Source of the DNA: Ridgeia piscesae
Taxonomy: Eukaryota; Annelida; Polychaeta; Sabellida; Siboglinidae
NCBI GenBank assembly: GCA_025642075.2
Contig: JAODUO010000055.1
Coordinates: forward strand, 202,501-266,500
Direction of reading: 5' to 3'
DNA: 64,000 nt
This document shows, piece after piece, positions 1-11,605 of the stretch. The notes under the pieces are model-generated. The model saw only the letters and a program-made list of their open reading frames with translations, was not told the DNA's origin and ran no database searches. A program made the position numbers and the translations under genes. Within the stretch, counting starts at the first letter, position 1. Every line of letters begins with the position of its first letter.

Positions 1-2230
1 TTCATCTTTTGTTTTTTTAGACTTCAACTGTTATAACTATAACGTGTGTTAACAAAATTAATGCTGGATATCATGACTAAATGCGGTATAACCAGGTAAC
101 GGGACGCTGGCGGCTAACAGCACGATGCCCGAGTTGCCACCTTGCTGATTACACAAGTATAATGATTAGTTCTGTAAAGTGTAAATTCCCCACCATGTTT
201 TCTTAAATTTGCGTAGCCCAAATTGTTATTAAATCGTATAATATATATATATATATACGCACATACAAGTATATAATATACATGTGTATATAGCCTACGT
301 AGTGTGTGTGTGTGTGCGCGCGCGCGCGAGCGAGCGTGCGTGATCTATGCATATGGTGGCTTAGCCTTAGTCTTTGTGTATGTTTATGATATGATGCAGA
401 TTCAGCCTCTTCTGATACGCCAGCCGCCAGTGCCAGTGTCGTGTACTGAAGACCGCATTTAAATCAGCCATGTTTAAAATATAAAAATTATGTCACATCG
501 AGTCAGCGATCCCGTAAAATAGTTTATTTTACCGTTTTCAGAACTTATACAGTCAGAAATTCCATAAATCAAAATACCTATACATACGTACATACATACA
601 TAATATATATACAGATCGTGTAACAAAATTTAAAAACACTCATAAACAATAGAACTAATCTGCAGACGTGACGACACTACTCGTCTGCTATGTTACTGTA
701 GACGCTCATCCAAATACACTTCAATGCATCATTCAAAGTATGTTTAACGGTTCTTTATAATCCACTTGTAGCTTGCAACGTGCCTCGTTTCCGCAATGTT
801 TCGCACTTCGTTTAAAGTATGTTTGATACACATATTTAAAAAATTACTTTTGACATCTGAATTTCTAAATAGACATTACATTATTAATACCGATATTTTC
901 ACGAATGCCTGTACATAATTAGTATAACATAGCCATTATAGGGAGGATTTAATTACTGATAAACCTAACAACTTTTCAACATATCGATAGATAAATATCA
1001 CAATGTAATAAGAAACACACATGATAAAAATTGCTATGTGGGAGATACTGAATGTCTGTTTAATATTGAAGTTAGTCAGAACAGCTGGCGTGTTAACTAC
1101 GTCAGGAAACGAAGCATGTTTCGAACAATTCGCTACACGCATATTGTGTATGCGGCAGGTTGGGGGACCGTTCCTTATTACATCTCTGCGTTTCTTCCAT
1201 TTTCATCGCATTCGGTGTTGCCCCAAATACTCGCGCTCGGGTCGCATACAAATCCCATGTAAACCGGAAGTGCACATAAAAAATTGATTGTGACGTCGGC
1301 GAGGATAACCTACGAGTAATTGTATGATTTGAATAAAATGTAAGTTTTCTGTCACATTTGCATCGACGTTGGTTTATATCTAGACCGCGATCTACGCTAT
1401 GCAGTTCTAGCATTGTCTCCATCTCGTTATCTGATAGCGGAGTGAAAATATCAACAACAAAATAACATAAGTCAGTCTAAATGTCATCGTAAACAAACAA
1501 GGCAAATCACGTGGCAATGGTTTGACTGGCTTGTGTCCAGTCGTTGTCCTAAAACAATGAGATCCTTTTTTATGCGGTCGTGTGTATGTATGTTTAACAG
1601 ACTGTGTCAGTCCAGTTTGAATAGCAACGTCAAACGACCACACGAGTCGTTTCTCGTTTCCACGTCGCTCGGCCTTCGGTGGGCCCACCTGGGTCTGGGA
1701 GACACCGGTCTCCTGCCCTCGTCCTACTGGTGGCGCTACACTTTAAATGACGGGTATACTCGTAAGTTTTATATATTTTCTTTTAACAGTATCGTCTTCG
1801 GTGAAAGTCCACTGTCTGGCAAATTGTGTTTGTCAATTTGTTAGGGTCGCAACAATGTACGCAATTTGAAAGTTTCCACGCGCACCGAGTCCAAATAGTA
1901 AACAGCTTCAAAACAAACTTTACTGGCAATAATGGTGAGGCGAGATGAGTTGATCGCAGATTTATATTACAAACTACTACGCTGGTTAATTCCGGATATT
2001 CCCCCTTTACGCCATGGTAGTTTCGTTATTTTTCGACTAAGGTTGGATAGTTCACATTAGACTGAATTGAACCAATACAAATGCACTGGATTTTGCAATT
2101 TCTGGCTCCCACAGGCGGATCACAAATACTGCAATAATACTCCGGATAAAGAAACATGTCCACAACACGTGTGTTAATGTTTTACACGATCACACGTACG
2201 AGTATATACTACGAAGTGAAGATGAAGTTA
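1..2230. other. no gene recognised; AT-rich non-coding sequence
   Basis: Mostly AT-rich with short TA, TG and CG tracts and scattered short open frames that look random. The muscleblind gene should continue leftward through this part as intron or 3' exons, but no further finger exon was found. Confidence 0.6.
238..336. repeat. TA tract and GT/GC alternating purine-pyrimidine tract
   Basis: A short (TA)n run at about 238..256 is followed at 302..336 by TG repeats passing into CG repeats and GCGA units. Alternating TG/CG sequence can form Z-DNA. Confidence 0.8.
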
Positions 2231-2745
2231 CTTTACGTGTTCCAGTGAATGCTCACTGGCGGCAGCCGTGAGTACACTACACGCGGGCTACACCGAAGAC
2301 GAACGACGTTCGTGGAAACATTATAATCACCCTCCCCGTGTCCACACGCCCACCCGCCCCCCTCATTATGCACATCGACTCCCGGTGACTGTCTCGGGTC
2401 GCTAAGAGCACTTTTCAGAGAGAAAAAACTATCACAGTCGTTCGTGAACACTTTTCCGGTCACACGTAAAAGGCAAAATCGGAACCGGCGTCCGTACAGG
2501 TGCGTAGCGCCCGGCATCAGCAAAGCAACACGTGACGTTTTACGGCCAATCAGATCCTTCGACACTAAGCAGGAGTGTTGTGTATGTGGTGTTTCCACTG
2601 TTATAGACCGGGCTATGCGAAGCAGTAACGTGCTTTCTGTTGCTGACTGCGGTCAGTGTTGTTTTCCAAAAGAAAAGGCTTTGCGTTAAAGCAGTAATGT
2701 TTGAAAGCGAACAGGAAGCCGAGAGCCGACGAGAACGAGGCTCGT

Positions 2746-2775
2746 TGGGGGCGGGGCAGGGCAGGGCGGGGCGGG
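2746..2775 (+). promoter_or_regulatory. GC-box run / G-quadruplex-prone sequence
   Basis: A row of GGGGCGGGGC and GGGCGGGG units with at least five G-runs of three or more. It reads as overlapping Sp1-type GC boxes and could also fold as a G-quadruplex. Confidence 0.55.
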
Positions 2776-3183
2776 ATAAGCGTGTGGCTCGAGAGCACTG
2801 CAGCTACGAAGCGCTCGTCTATCCAACACACCTACCAGCCCGGCCTCGTTATGACTCGTTGGCACACGTGACTGTCGTCATGACGACGGCGCGTCACAAA
2901 TACGAAATACGACGCGGATTCAAGTTTTGCTGCCGAGCACGCGACGAAAGGTTAATTTGGCTTTACTTAGCATCAACTCGAGCATGGGTAGCTCAGTTTG
3001 GACAAGGTGCTCGGTGTGGGCAGGAGACGCCGAGTGCCAACGAGAAAGCGAGTGCCGGGCTGCATGCGAATAAAGGCACATGACAACGCTGAGCACTCAG
3101 TTTCCGACATTTATTTCTAGCGGCGGCGGCTGCAGACGGGGGTTGCCCTCGAATATGGCTGGAGAGGAGAGCGACTGCGTGAG

Positions 3184-3233
3184 ATAGAGACAGAGCGAGC
3201 GAGAGAGAGACACGAAGAGAGAGAGAGAGAGAA
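3184..3233. repeat. GA-rich simple repeat
   Basis: GAGATAGAGACAGAGCGAG followed by further GA dinucleotides; promoter-type GAGA sequence next to the CRE at 3300. Confidence 0.8.
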
Positions 3234-3299
3234 CGGCTAAGCACAGACGACGAACAAGTGTTTGTTATGAATACACACGACACTGCTCTAGCCAAGCGG

Positions 3300-3307
3300 T
3301 GACGTCA
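3300..3307. promoter_or_regulatory. CRE octamer TGACGTCA
   Basis: A perfect palindromic cAMP-response element within the CpG-rich region. Confidence 0.45.
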
Positions 3308-3461
3308 CCGTGTACTCGACGCGGCACGGACAGCAACCATGACGCCACCTATCGGGGGAGAAGAGCGGCAGAAGCGAAGCACAGTCGACTTTTACCTGAC
3401 CTCTCAGTCGTCCGTGTTGTGTGGCCGCCATTGGTACAACTGTTCCGTGCACGTCACTACT

Positions 3462-3548
3462 GCCGGCCGGCCGGCCGACCGGCCGACCGGCCGACCGGCC
3501 GACCGGCCGACCGGCCGACCGACCGACCGACCGACCGACCGACCGACC
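3462..3548. repeat. (CCGG/CCGA)n tetranucleotide repeat
   Basis: Starts as CCGG units, alternates CCGGCCGA, and ends as pure CCGA. All frames are open through it (PADRPTGR-type peptides), which creates spurious coding frames. Confidence 0.95.
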
Positions 3549-3698
3549 AGCATGCAGTGCGATTCATGACCAACAGCCACCGCGGCCTGGCCCATACAGC
3601 CGAATGAGTGTCATCGCTACAAGTCGTTCAACTACAGCGATTTGTTTCCACGACAAAGCAGATGTGCAATTTGCGACAAAGACGCAGCAACACGCAGC

Positions 3699-3732
3699 GT
3701 TGCCCGGCAACCCAGCACGTTGCCACGGCAAC
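3699..3732. promoter_or_regulatory. two RFX X-box motifs
   Basis: GTTGCCCGGCAAC (3699..3711) and GTTGCCACGGCAAC (3719..3732) are inverted GTTGCC half-sites with short spacers, the form bound by RFX factors. Confidence 0.5.
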
Positions 3733-4607
3733 ACGTCATCACGACACACTGGCGCATTTGCATTGAGAAACGCGGCGTTTGTTTACGCCGACGAGAGCTA
3801 AACGTTTATAAGTGTAAGTAAGGCGCGACTGGTCAAGTTTTTGCTTTTAGCGAATTTGTCGAAGCGGCTGACGACCGATGTCTCGCGAGATCCCGTGCAC
3901 CGGCGGGCGCAGGAACGCGATCGCCGGTGTACGGGACCGACTACGTCAGCCATCGGCCGCCATATGCAGTGTGCCGCATGTTGCAGTGGCGCGCTCTAGC
4001 GGCGTGAGCTCTTTACGGCCTCCCTCCTGCGCTAACATCCCTCCAGCTAATACTGATAGACGCGTCATCACTCGCCATCGCCGTCGTCATCGTACACACG
4101 TACACAGACACGAACAGTACTCCATCTACTACGCCGCTCGTCTCACAGCTGTCTGTGACGACGGCGTCACGGTCGTGACGTCGGCCTCGACCACACACAC
4201 AGCCGACGCCGTCAGACAGAACACTACATATGCAAGACAGTCGGTGTCACTGATCTTTCTCCAAAACCACAACTCGGTCGACAGAGGGAGCTGCCGACGT
4301 GCTGTTGCTTAAACAACCGGAAGTTTTACACAAAGGAATGCGTCGGGCCGACTTGAGAAGGCGGGAACTAGCGCGGGGCGTGCCAAGTGACACGACACGG
4401 CACAGCACAGCACGTCGACAACCCCCCTGGTCGCTCGCTCTGTAATGCTACCACCGCCCAACGCTCACACGCGCGGGCGGTGTCGTCGTGTACACGTCAA
4501 TGACGTCTACACGGACACGTGCGTTACACACCAGACAAAACGTACACGTGACACCGACACAAGTTGTCAGTACACACCGTTCTCACGCGCCGCCCGCCTC
4601 GCGACGA

Positions 4608-4631
4608 TGACGTCACGTCGCCGTGACGTCA
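4608..4631. promoter_or_regulatory. two CRE octamers 16 bases apart
   Basis: TGACGTCA occurs at 4608..4615 and 4624..4631 within CpG-rich DNA; paired CREs are typical of CREB/ATF-responsive promoters. Confidence 0.5.
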
Positions 4632-4999
4632 CCGGCGGAGCGCGCGACGGCGCCGACATTCATAATAAACGAATCTAACTGTAAAATCGTCCACCTCGTG
4701 CAGCCAACTTGAATAACAATAATTATTAAGAGTCGTCGCGACGATTAATATACATATATAATATATAGATAGATATATGCGAGTTGTGTATAACAAACGG
4801 ACGGCCACTGGAGCGTGTTTGACACGGGCGACCCGTCCGCGCCACTCTACCTACACCGAGCGCCCGGCGTCCACCGACCAGGCGGCCGGACCCCGGGCCG
4901 CCTCAGACAACATGCTACGATAATCATCCTTCGGACAGCTACACCTACGTAAGTACCACTGGTATGTCTGCAAGACCGTAACAGACGCGACAACGACGC

Positions 5000-5181
5000 G
5001 TCGCCATGGCAACGCCTCGATATGGCACCGTCAAGCGTGTGTGGGCGTGGCGCAACGCAATGCGCGTTTTATTTAACGACGGCTCGTCGTTTCGTTTCCC
5101 CTCCCAACCCCCAACTCACGCACTGTCTCGCGTGAAACTTGCTACAGGAGATCTGCAGCGTGAGACCGTTGTCATAGCAAC
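5000..5181. promoter_or_regulatory. two RFX X-box motifs
   Basis: GTCGCCATGGCAAC (5000..5013) and GTTGTCATAGCAAC (5168..5181) both fit the X-box pattern of inverted half-sites around a two-base spacer. Confidence 0.45.
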
Positions 5182-6077
5182 GCCGGTTGCCGCGTCTGTT
5201 ACGTAAAACCTCATCAACAATAGTAATAATAATAATCATAATTATACAGAAATCCGACATTCAAGTGAGTGATCTATTAGCAATTGCGCCGTGCGTCTGT
5301 TGTCGCCATATAGTCGCTATCGTAGACAACAGTCGACTGAATCTAAAAAACCTTATTACAACAACCAGTCGGTGCTGTCGTGACTAAGTCACGTGACCGA
5401 CACAGCAGACGACGACTCGGTTAAACGGCATGGCGGTTTCCGTGCCGCACAAATGGCGGATTTGCAAACGTAATAAACGTGGCAGGTGTCGCCCTCCCGA
5501 GCCGACGTGTCACCGGAAGTCGGCGCTGCGTCACTGACGTCTGTGTCGCACAGTTTCCGTCGGCGGCGCCTCGGTCGACTTCCGGCGCCAACGCACCACA
5601 GGGGGACACGTGACACATGGCACGTAGATGGCGCTGACTGTAGCTAGGCAACGACACGCTCTTGGAGCAAGCAAGTGGCCTGTATGAGCACCACGAATGA
5701 CGTAAACACTAACAACAAGTAGTACACGGTCGGGCAGCGTCGACTGGTGTCTCTTACTACGTTCCTTCCCCTCGAGATTCCTCAGACACAGCCTTCTGCG
5801 TTTGCCCACATCGTCGGGTCAAACGAGCGGCCCTTCGCTGCGATGTCTGTCTACGCTAGTGTCGACGCTGCCCGGCGGCGGCGCTAGTGGCCGAGACCAC
5901 GTGACTGCATGGCGAAAGCTTCTACACAGCAACGCTAGGGTGCATGCACCGGCGGTAAACGGAACATACGGCACAACTAAATACACGATTACAGACCGTC
6001 GAATATGTACAAAACACATTACATTACATTACATTACAGTCTCCTTTGAGGAAAGCAAATCATTAACGTAACATCAC

Positions 6078-6078
6078 C

Positions 6079-6112
<34 letters not shown>
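6078..6112. repeat. (ATC)n trinucleotide repeat
   Basis: About eleven CAT/ATC triplets in a row. Confidence 0.95.
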
Positions 6113-6121
<9 letters not shown>

Positions 6122-7553
6122 ACTATGTATTATACATATTATGGCACGTTCTTCAGCGACACGCTACTCACGGGCAGAAGTTTGCACCGTCACGCATGCA
6201 GGCGGGCATCGAGACCCCGATGGCAACAAACAACTTATCCGCGGGTGTCCCTATCATCACATAAAATCACATCGTAAAATCATTGTAAATTTATAATTGA
6301 ACAGAAATCACATCCTAGTAGTAATAAAACACCCCCACCACCACCGTCGGCCGCGGCGAGCGGTCGACGGTAAGAACACGAGGCAACGACGATGCAGGCG
6401 CCACCTTGTGGCGACTCATATATGCAACACATGAAGCACGGCCGGAAGCGCAACAAGCTCTGGCTATTTCTGCTTTGACATTATGCTAAATTCTCCACCC
6501 ACCGAAGCGCCATGGGGACACCTGGCGGACGATGCGACCACAGCGGGAAGGGCAACTGCAAGCACGGGGGGAGGGGTGGGGAGCGTACGAACGACTTTCT
6601 ACTCCTAACAGAATTTTGCACTTCTGCATTTCACGGCTGCGTGTAAGGAATTTTGCAAAGATTACACAAATCGTGCTGCGGACAAGTGTCCGACTGCGCC
6701 AGTGTTTAGTCCGAGAAAACATATTAGTATTTTGTGGTTACTGCGGATAGACAGAATATGGCACGATTGAGTCCGCAAGCGATTATAGCAAATGTTTGAA
6801 AGTCCACTACTAGCAGCGCCCTCTAGCGTGTGTAAAATGCAATACAAATAGATGTGCAAACCAGGCGAAACGGCTGCAGACTTTCTTCTAGAAACCAATG
6901 CACGTGTACACACGTGTGTGTGTGTGCGCGTGGGAGCATGCGTAAGCGGCAGCGACAACGAATCAAATTTGACTGCGACTCCAAACCCTGCTTCGAATCC
7001 CCCCCCGTCATCCCACACACTTAACATAATGTTAAAACAGAAAGACAAATGGGTTGCATATATATACATACACGAGTATATATATATGTCTACATATATC
7101 ATATCAGGTGAACGCCCTCAATCATTCACTGTGCTCGTATTTCGTTGCAATCCTCCATCACAACTACGCTCTAGTAACGCTGGTTGCTATGGCGACCGAC
7201 AGTAACAAACAAATCACAATGTTTCCACGGCGACACGACGCATGCGTGCGTCGCCGTGTCCTCGAGCCATCCAAAAAGATGGCCGACTGGTAAATTATAC
7301 CGGCCTTTAAAATCAACATCGTCCATAAAATCGGAGCAAACTGCCCGAACAATAATAAGCACAGTGGTACATAATTTGGTGTATGGCACACACACAAACG
7401 TGTGATGCACGTGCGCAGTATAAAAACACCAGATGGCGCCACTGGCGATGGGGACGGATGTTGCGTAACGTCGTTTCGCTGACCTCGCCGTCAAACGTGC
7501 GCACGTCCCAATCACCAGACGCCTGCGGTGTGCGTGCGCGTGTCAACGTCGCC

Positions 7554-7578
7554 GCGCGTGCACGCACGCACGCACGCG
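7554..7578. repeat. (GCAC)n tetranucleotide repeat
   Basis: GCACGCACGCAC-type run in GC-rich sequence. Confidence 0.85.
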
Positions 7579-8572
7579 TAGAAACATACATATATACACC
7601 TACAGAAGACACATTTCATGCATATTTAGAACAGTCTATATAACGATTACACCGTCGTAGCCGTGGACAATCTTGATTACATTTGTAGTACTCTACGACT
7701 GGATATAGACCAAGTGTCAGTGTCACTCACTGACGCAATTGTGTCAGTGTCAGGTCCATCTCGCCACTACGACTACGCGGGAGGACTGACTCAAAGTGAT
7801 GACAGACTGACTAAGTGAGATCAAGTGACCTTGATCCAATGCCGCTGACTGAGTAGCCTTGATCCTTTTGCTATCAGCAGGTGACGTCATTGGCGCACGT
7901 CAACGCCTCACGTTTGCAGCTGAGTGGGTGACGATGACGCTGGTGGGTGGTAGTAGCGACACACAGGGCGGGTGCATTTACCCTTCATCGCATCGCGACA
8001 CATCGTCACTTTCCCCTCGTTGACATCAATAGTATCTGAAAAAGAACACAACGCAACATGCTCACGCACACTAGATAAACTTTTGTTATTTATGACATTT
8101 TGTTATTGCTTTGCATATTTTAGTCTTAATGTGTATTTATTTTAGAGATTTCTTTAGTAATTTACTTATCTTAGACATTAGTTTTAATTTTGCATAGTTT
8201 TTAAAGTACTGCATTTTAAAGTTTCAGTGTATTATGACTAATTTTAATGACCTCGTATATTTGTCTGTTAGTATTTGTGACTTGTTTCAATTATGTAAAG
8301 TGCCTTTGAGCATTTTAGACGGAAAATTATTATTACTACCCTCAGAAATAACTGTACGACCTCCAAATAACTCCAATGTTATTTGCCAAGAGGGTTTTCT
8401 GCGACATACAAACATTGCATATTAAGAATCATGTACAAGTGCTCAAGTCATATATGATGTGTTATGTTTACACAAACATTCAACTTACACTGGTTAAATG
8501 AGGTCAAAAGGACACAAAGTGTTTATTCGTGAGAGTAGGAAGACGGTCACAGACAGTGACGTGAACACTCAC

Positions 8573-8657
8573 CATCAATAATATGAACGTACTTGCAGCG
8601 AGGACGCTTACAGAGGCCCAACTTAAAATCTCGGCATACCGGGAGGATGCCCGGAGA
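8573..8657 (-). CDS. mbl: exon with a fifth CCCH finger
   Basis: 85 bases, phase 0 to 1, encoding SPGILPVCRDFKLGLCKRPR then CKYVHIID and the first base of a Gly codon. The finger is C-X7-C-X4-C-X3-H, the spacing of muscleblind fingers 2 and 4, with the family-like V-C-R-D-F...G-C-x-R-P-x-C-K-Y-x-H pattern. Acceptor ctgcttgcag and donor GATG/gtgagt are strong. It is the next in-phase exon after the 11.5 kb exon. Vertebrate MBNL proteins have four fingers, so a fifth one, or the first of a third pair whose partner lies further left, would be an extension of the usual architecture. Another CCCH gene on the same strand is the alternative. Confidence 0.75.
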
Positions 8658-9161
8658 CTGCAAGCAGAGAGAGACAGTTTGACCACTGGTCAAGACAGAT
8701 GACCACACCACCAACACACACCACTCTCTACTAGCAAGTAACGTCAGAACTACACCGTAATGACTGTTTGCATTTTGGACATGGTTGTTTTTTTCATCAA
8801 ACACCCTAAAACTGACAAAAACGTGCACCTCCATCTGCTATGAGATTCACAAAGTAGGGAGGAGCACGCAGGGCAAACACTTGGCTGTTTTGACTCGTGA
8901 TAATTCAATTAATATTACGTGTACCAACACATACAGTCATTATGGCAGCTGCAGTTACATTTGCATTTTTCTCCTGTCACATTTCAATTACTATCATCAG
9001 TCTAGGTCGGACAGCTACCACTAGATGGCAACACCGTAGTTGTTCTGAGTGGCGCAGTCAGACATGGGGTGCCCCCCCAACCCGCAGTGAGAGGCTCACG
9101 AGAGCTTTATAGATACATGTACCCAGTGCAACTGTCTGTGTAAAGACTTTTCTGCCCCAGT

Positions 9162-9270
9162 CTACTATGTAAGTGACATGTCACCGTCTACTATGTAAGT
9201 GACATGTCACCGTCTACTATGTAAGTGACATGTCACCGTCTACTATGTAAGTGACATGTCACCGTCTACT
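9162..9270. repeat. 26-bp minisatellite, four copies
   Basis: Four near-identical units with starts at 9162, 9188, 9214 and 9240. Each contains the perfect palindrome GTGACATGTCAC. Confidence 0.97.
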
Positions 9271-9369
9271 GGCAGCTGTCTGGTGGAGGTCACTGATAGT
9301 AATCAAATTGTCTCAGGAGCCAAGGTAAAATGACACATTAACCATTTCAGTCATCCTGAATGATAACTT

Positions 9370-10398
9370 TCTCCAAACCTTCATCACCCATACAAACACA
9401 TCTCCAAACATGCACCACCCATACAAACACATCTCCAAACATGCACCACCCATACAAACACATCTCCAAACATGCACCGCCCATACAAACACATCTCCGA
9501 ACATGTACCGCCCATACAAACACATCTCCAAACATGCACCACCCATACAAACACATCTCCAAACAAGCACCGCCCATACAAACACATCTCCAAACAAGCA
9601 CCGCCCATACAAACACATCTTCAAACAAGCTTCACCCATACAAACACATCTCTAAACAAGCCCCGCCCATACAAACACATCTCCAAACAAGCCCCGCCCA
9701 TACAAACACATCTCTAAACAAGCCCCGCCCATACAAACACATCTCTAAACAAGCCCCGCCCATACAAACACATCTCCAAACAAGCCCCGCCCATACAAAC
9801 ACATCTCTAAACAAGCCCCGCCCATACAAACACATCTCCAAACAAGCACCGCTCATACAAACACATCTCCAAACAAGCCCCGCCCATACAAACACATCTC
9901 CAAACAAGCCCCGCTCATACAAACACATCTCTAAACAAGCCCCGCCCATACAAACACATCTCCAAACAAGCACCGCCCATACAAACACATCTCCAAACAA
10001 GCTTCACCCATACAAACACATCTCTAAACATGCACCACCCATACAAACACATCTCCAAACAAGCCCCGCCCATACAAACACATCTCCAAACAAGCCCCGC
10101 CCATACAAACACATCTCCAAACAAGCCCCGCCCATGCAAACACATCTCTAAACAAGCCCCGCCCATGCAAACACATCTCCAAACAAGCCCCGCCCATACA
10201 AACACATCTCCAAACAAGCCCCGCCCATACAAACACATCCCCTAAACAAGCATCACCCATACAAACACATCTCCAAACAAGCACCGCACATACAAACACA
10301 TCTCCAAACATGCACCGCACATACAAACATTTCTCCAAACAAGCACCACATATACAAACACTTCTCCAAACCTGCACCGCACACGCAAACACTTCACT
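9370..10398. repeat. 31-bp minisatellite, about 33 copies
   Basis: Units around CCATACAAACACATCTCC followed by AAACAAGCACCG or AAACAAGCCCCG. Period 31 is confirmed at several places. Because 31 is not a multiple of three, the three frames rotate, and the unit lacks stops, so long open frames of HTNTSPNK and PYKHISKQ type appear on both strands; they are not genes. Confidence 0.98.
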
Positions 10399-10791
10399 AA
10401 GTTAAAGAAGTTTAGTTTGACTGGGACATATTAGTGTCTAATAAGAACCCTGCTAACACATGCAAAGATGAGAAAGACTAGATATACTAGATGTGTGTGG
10501 TTACTCTCTCAGTAGGTCAATGGGTGACTCAAGTGATGAGAGTCAGTAACACACACACACCCCCACCCCCCGCAGTTACTGACAGGACATTTCCATTAAT
10601 ATTTAGTAACTCTAACATTTCAGCTCGACATCCAAGAGTCATTTATCGACCAACTGTCTCAATTACAACCAGTAGGTGGCGTTATGGCATGTGAAAATTA
10701 GGCATTTGGAATCGGTTGTGTCTATGTAGCCGACACATAAACAAAACAGTACAATTTTGAAAACAGAAATATCTGCAGCTCAATTACAAAA

Positions 10792-10797
10792 TTTATT
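10792..10797 (-). other. candidate polyadenylation signal (AATAAA) for the short isoform
   Basis: The minus strand reads AATAAA here, about 530 bases beyond the TAA at 11328. Such hexamers are common in AT-rich sequence, so only position supports it. Confidence 0.2.
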
Positions 10798-11327
10798 AAA
10801 ATAAAAGAACTACTAAAGACCTGATGTAATCAATTACCAGTATCCCAACATGAATTACCAGACAGCCGCAGATAAACTAACCAGTGGTTAGGGAGAAGAC
10901 GACTGTCGGATGTTCTTGTAACAAATGGTACGGACAACCATTACAAGATAATTTACATATTTATCTAGTTACTGATCAACATAATTTTGAAGCGCTGTTA
11001 GTAAAAATAAAACTCCTCAAACCACAGAAACAAACTTTCTGTGAGTGCCTGGTTTTACGAGTCCAACTCTTACTGTCTGCCTGTCTGCTTAACCAATTAC
11101 ACGATTAAAATTTTACAACTACACAACTTTTCAGTCACCCATCACAACAACAGCGAGCCTAACAAACAACTCGCCGGTAGCCATTTTGAATTTGAACAGA
11201 CAAATGAAAATCAATCGCCTCACGTACCATGGCGCCACCTGGTTGTTAGCATGGAGACAGTTGAGCGGTGACAAATGAGGAAATGTTAAAAACCGGGGTA
11301 CTGTACAGACAACATATGCAGCAGACA

Positions 11328-11465
11328 TTAAACTCGTCCCGAAAGCGACATCGCAGGTTTAACGACGACCGCGCCTACGGTCGCAACAATACAGTCAGGG
11401 TGAGCCGCTACTAGCCCTGTGACGGGGGGGGACGGGGAAGAGGGAGAAGCGTTAGAGAGAGCTAC
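11328..11465 (-). CDS. mbl: alternative muscleblind C-terminus by read-through of the 11.5 kb donor
   Basis: If the donor at 11465 is not used, the same frame stays open for 45 more codons, beginning VALSNASPSSPSPPVTGLVA and ending at a TAA at 11328..11330. The composition matches the preceding exon, so this could be a terminal-exon isoform lacking finger 5. A minus-strand AATAAA lies about 530 bases further on. It could also be ordinary intron that happens to be open. Confidence 0.4.
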   Translation of the reverse strand, partial: VALSNASPSSPSPPVTGLVAAHPDCIVATVGAVVVKPAMSLSGRV

Positions 11466-11605
11466 CTGGCCGGCCAACTCTAGATTGGAAATGCTAGCGT
11501 TGCTCTGCGGAACAATCATTGTGACGCCCCCCGATGCCACGTCACCGACTCCTGCTGCCGCCTGGTGCCCGCCGTTGGTGCTGACGGCGCCTGGCATCAT
11601 GGTGA
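11466..11605 (-). CDS. mbl: muscleblind C-terminal exon, spliced form
   Basis: 140 bases, phase 1 to 0. With the last base of the previous exon it encodes LTMMPGAVSTNGGHQAAAG, then VGDVASGGVTMIVPQ and SNASISNLELAGQ. The acceptor (gtcgacacag) follows a long pyrimidine-rich run and the donor is GGCCAG/gtagct. The phases fit exactly between the 13.4 kb exon (ends phase 1) and the 8.6 kb exon (starts phase 0), which is the main support. Composition (Gly, Ala, Val, Ser) resembles the low-complexity C-terminus of muscleblind, but I recognise no conserved motif. Confidence 0.65.

Larger units (their letters stand above)
2250..6000. promoter_or_regulatory. CpG-rich island, candidate promoter or enhancer
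   Basis: This stretch is far richer in CpG than the rest of the window, for example throughout 3880..4660 and 4840..4910. It holds GC boxes (2746..2775), CRE octamers (3300, 4608, 4624), X-box motifs (3699, 3719, 5000, 5168) and a GTCACGTGAC palindrome near 5389. In animals that methylate gene bodies, CpG survives in unmethylated regulatory DNA, so an alternative muscleblind promoter or the promoter of a neighbour is likely. I see no convincing first exon. Confidence 0.45.
6001..8572. other. non-coding, probable intron downstream of the finger-5 exon
   Basis: No exon recognised. It contains short CAT, TG and CGCA tracts, a CTCF-like site at 6816..6829 (minus), a CRE at 7882..7889 and, from about 8050, very AT-rich sequence. 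Confidence 0.5.
8658..11327. other. intron between the finger-5 exon and the 11.5 kb exon
   Basis: Apart from the arrays at 9162..9270 and 9370..10398 it holds CTCF-like motifs at 9018..9031, 10669..10682 and 11232..11245 and otherwise nothing recognised. Confidence 0.6.

Noticed and set aside
3339..3569. Open frame MTPPIGGEERQKRSTVDF... with a fair start context
   Set aside because: Runs into the CCGA repeat, no family resemblance, and no splice or transcript support; most likely chance in CpG-rich DNA.
6486..6560. Plus-strand CDHSGKGNCKHG-like peptide resembling a finger
   Set aside because: Wrong strand for the gene, spacing does not fit a CCCH finger, short.
9360..10151. 263-codon open frame of HTNTSPNK repeats, and its minus-strand counterparts (CLEMCLYG)
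   Set aside because: Produced by the stop-free 31-bp repeat; all three frames and both strands are open.
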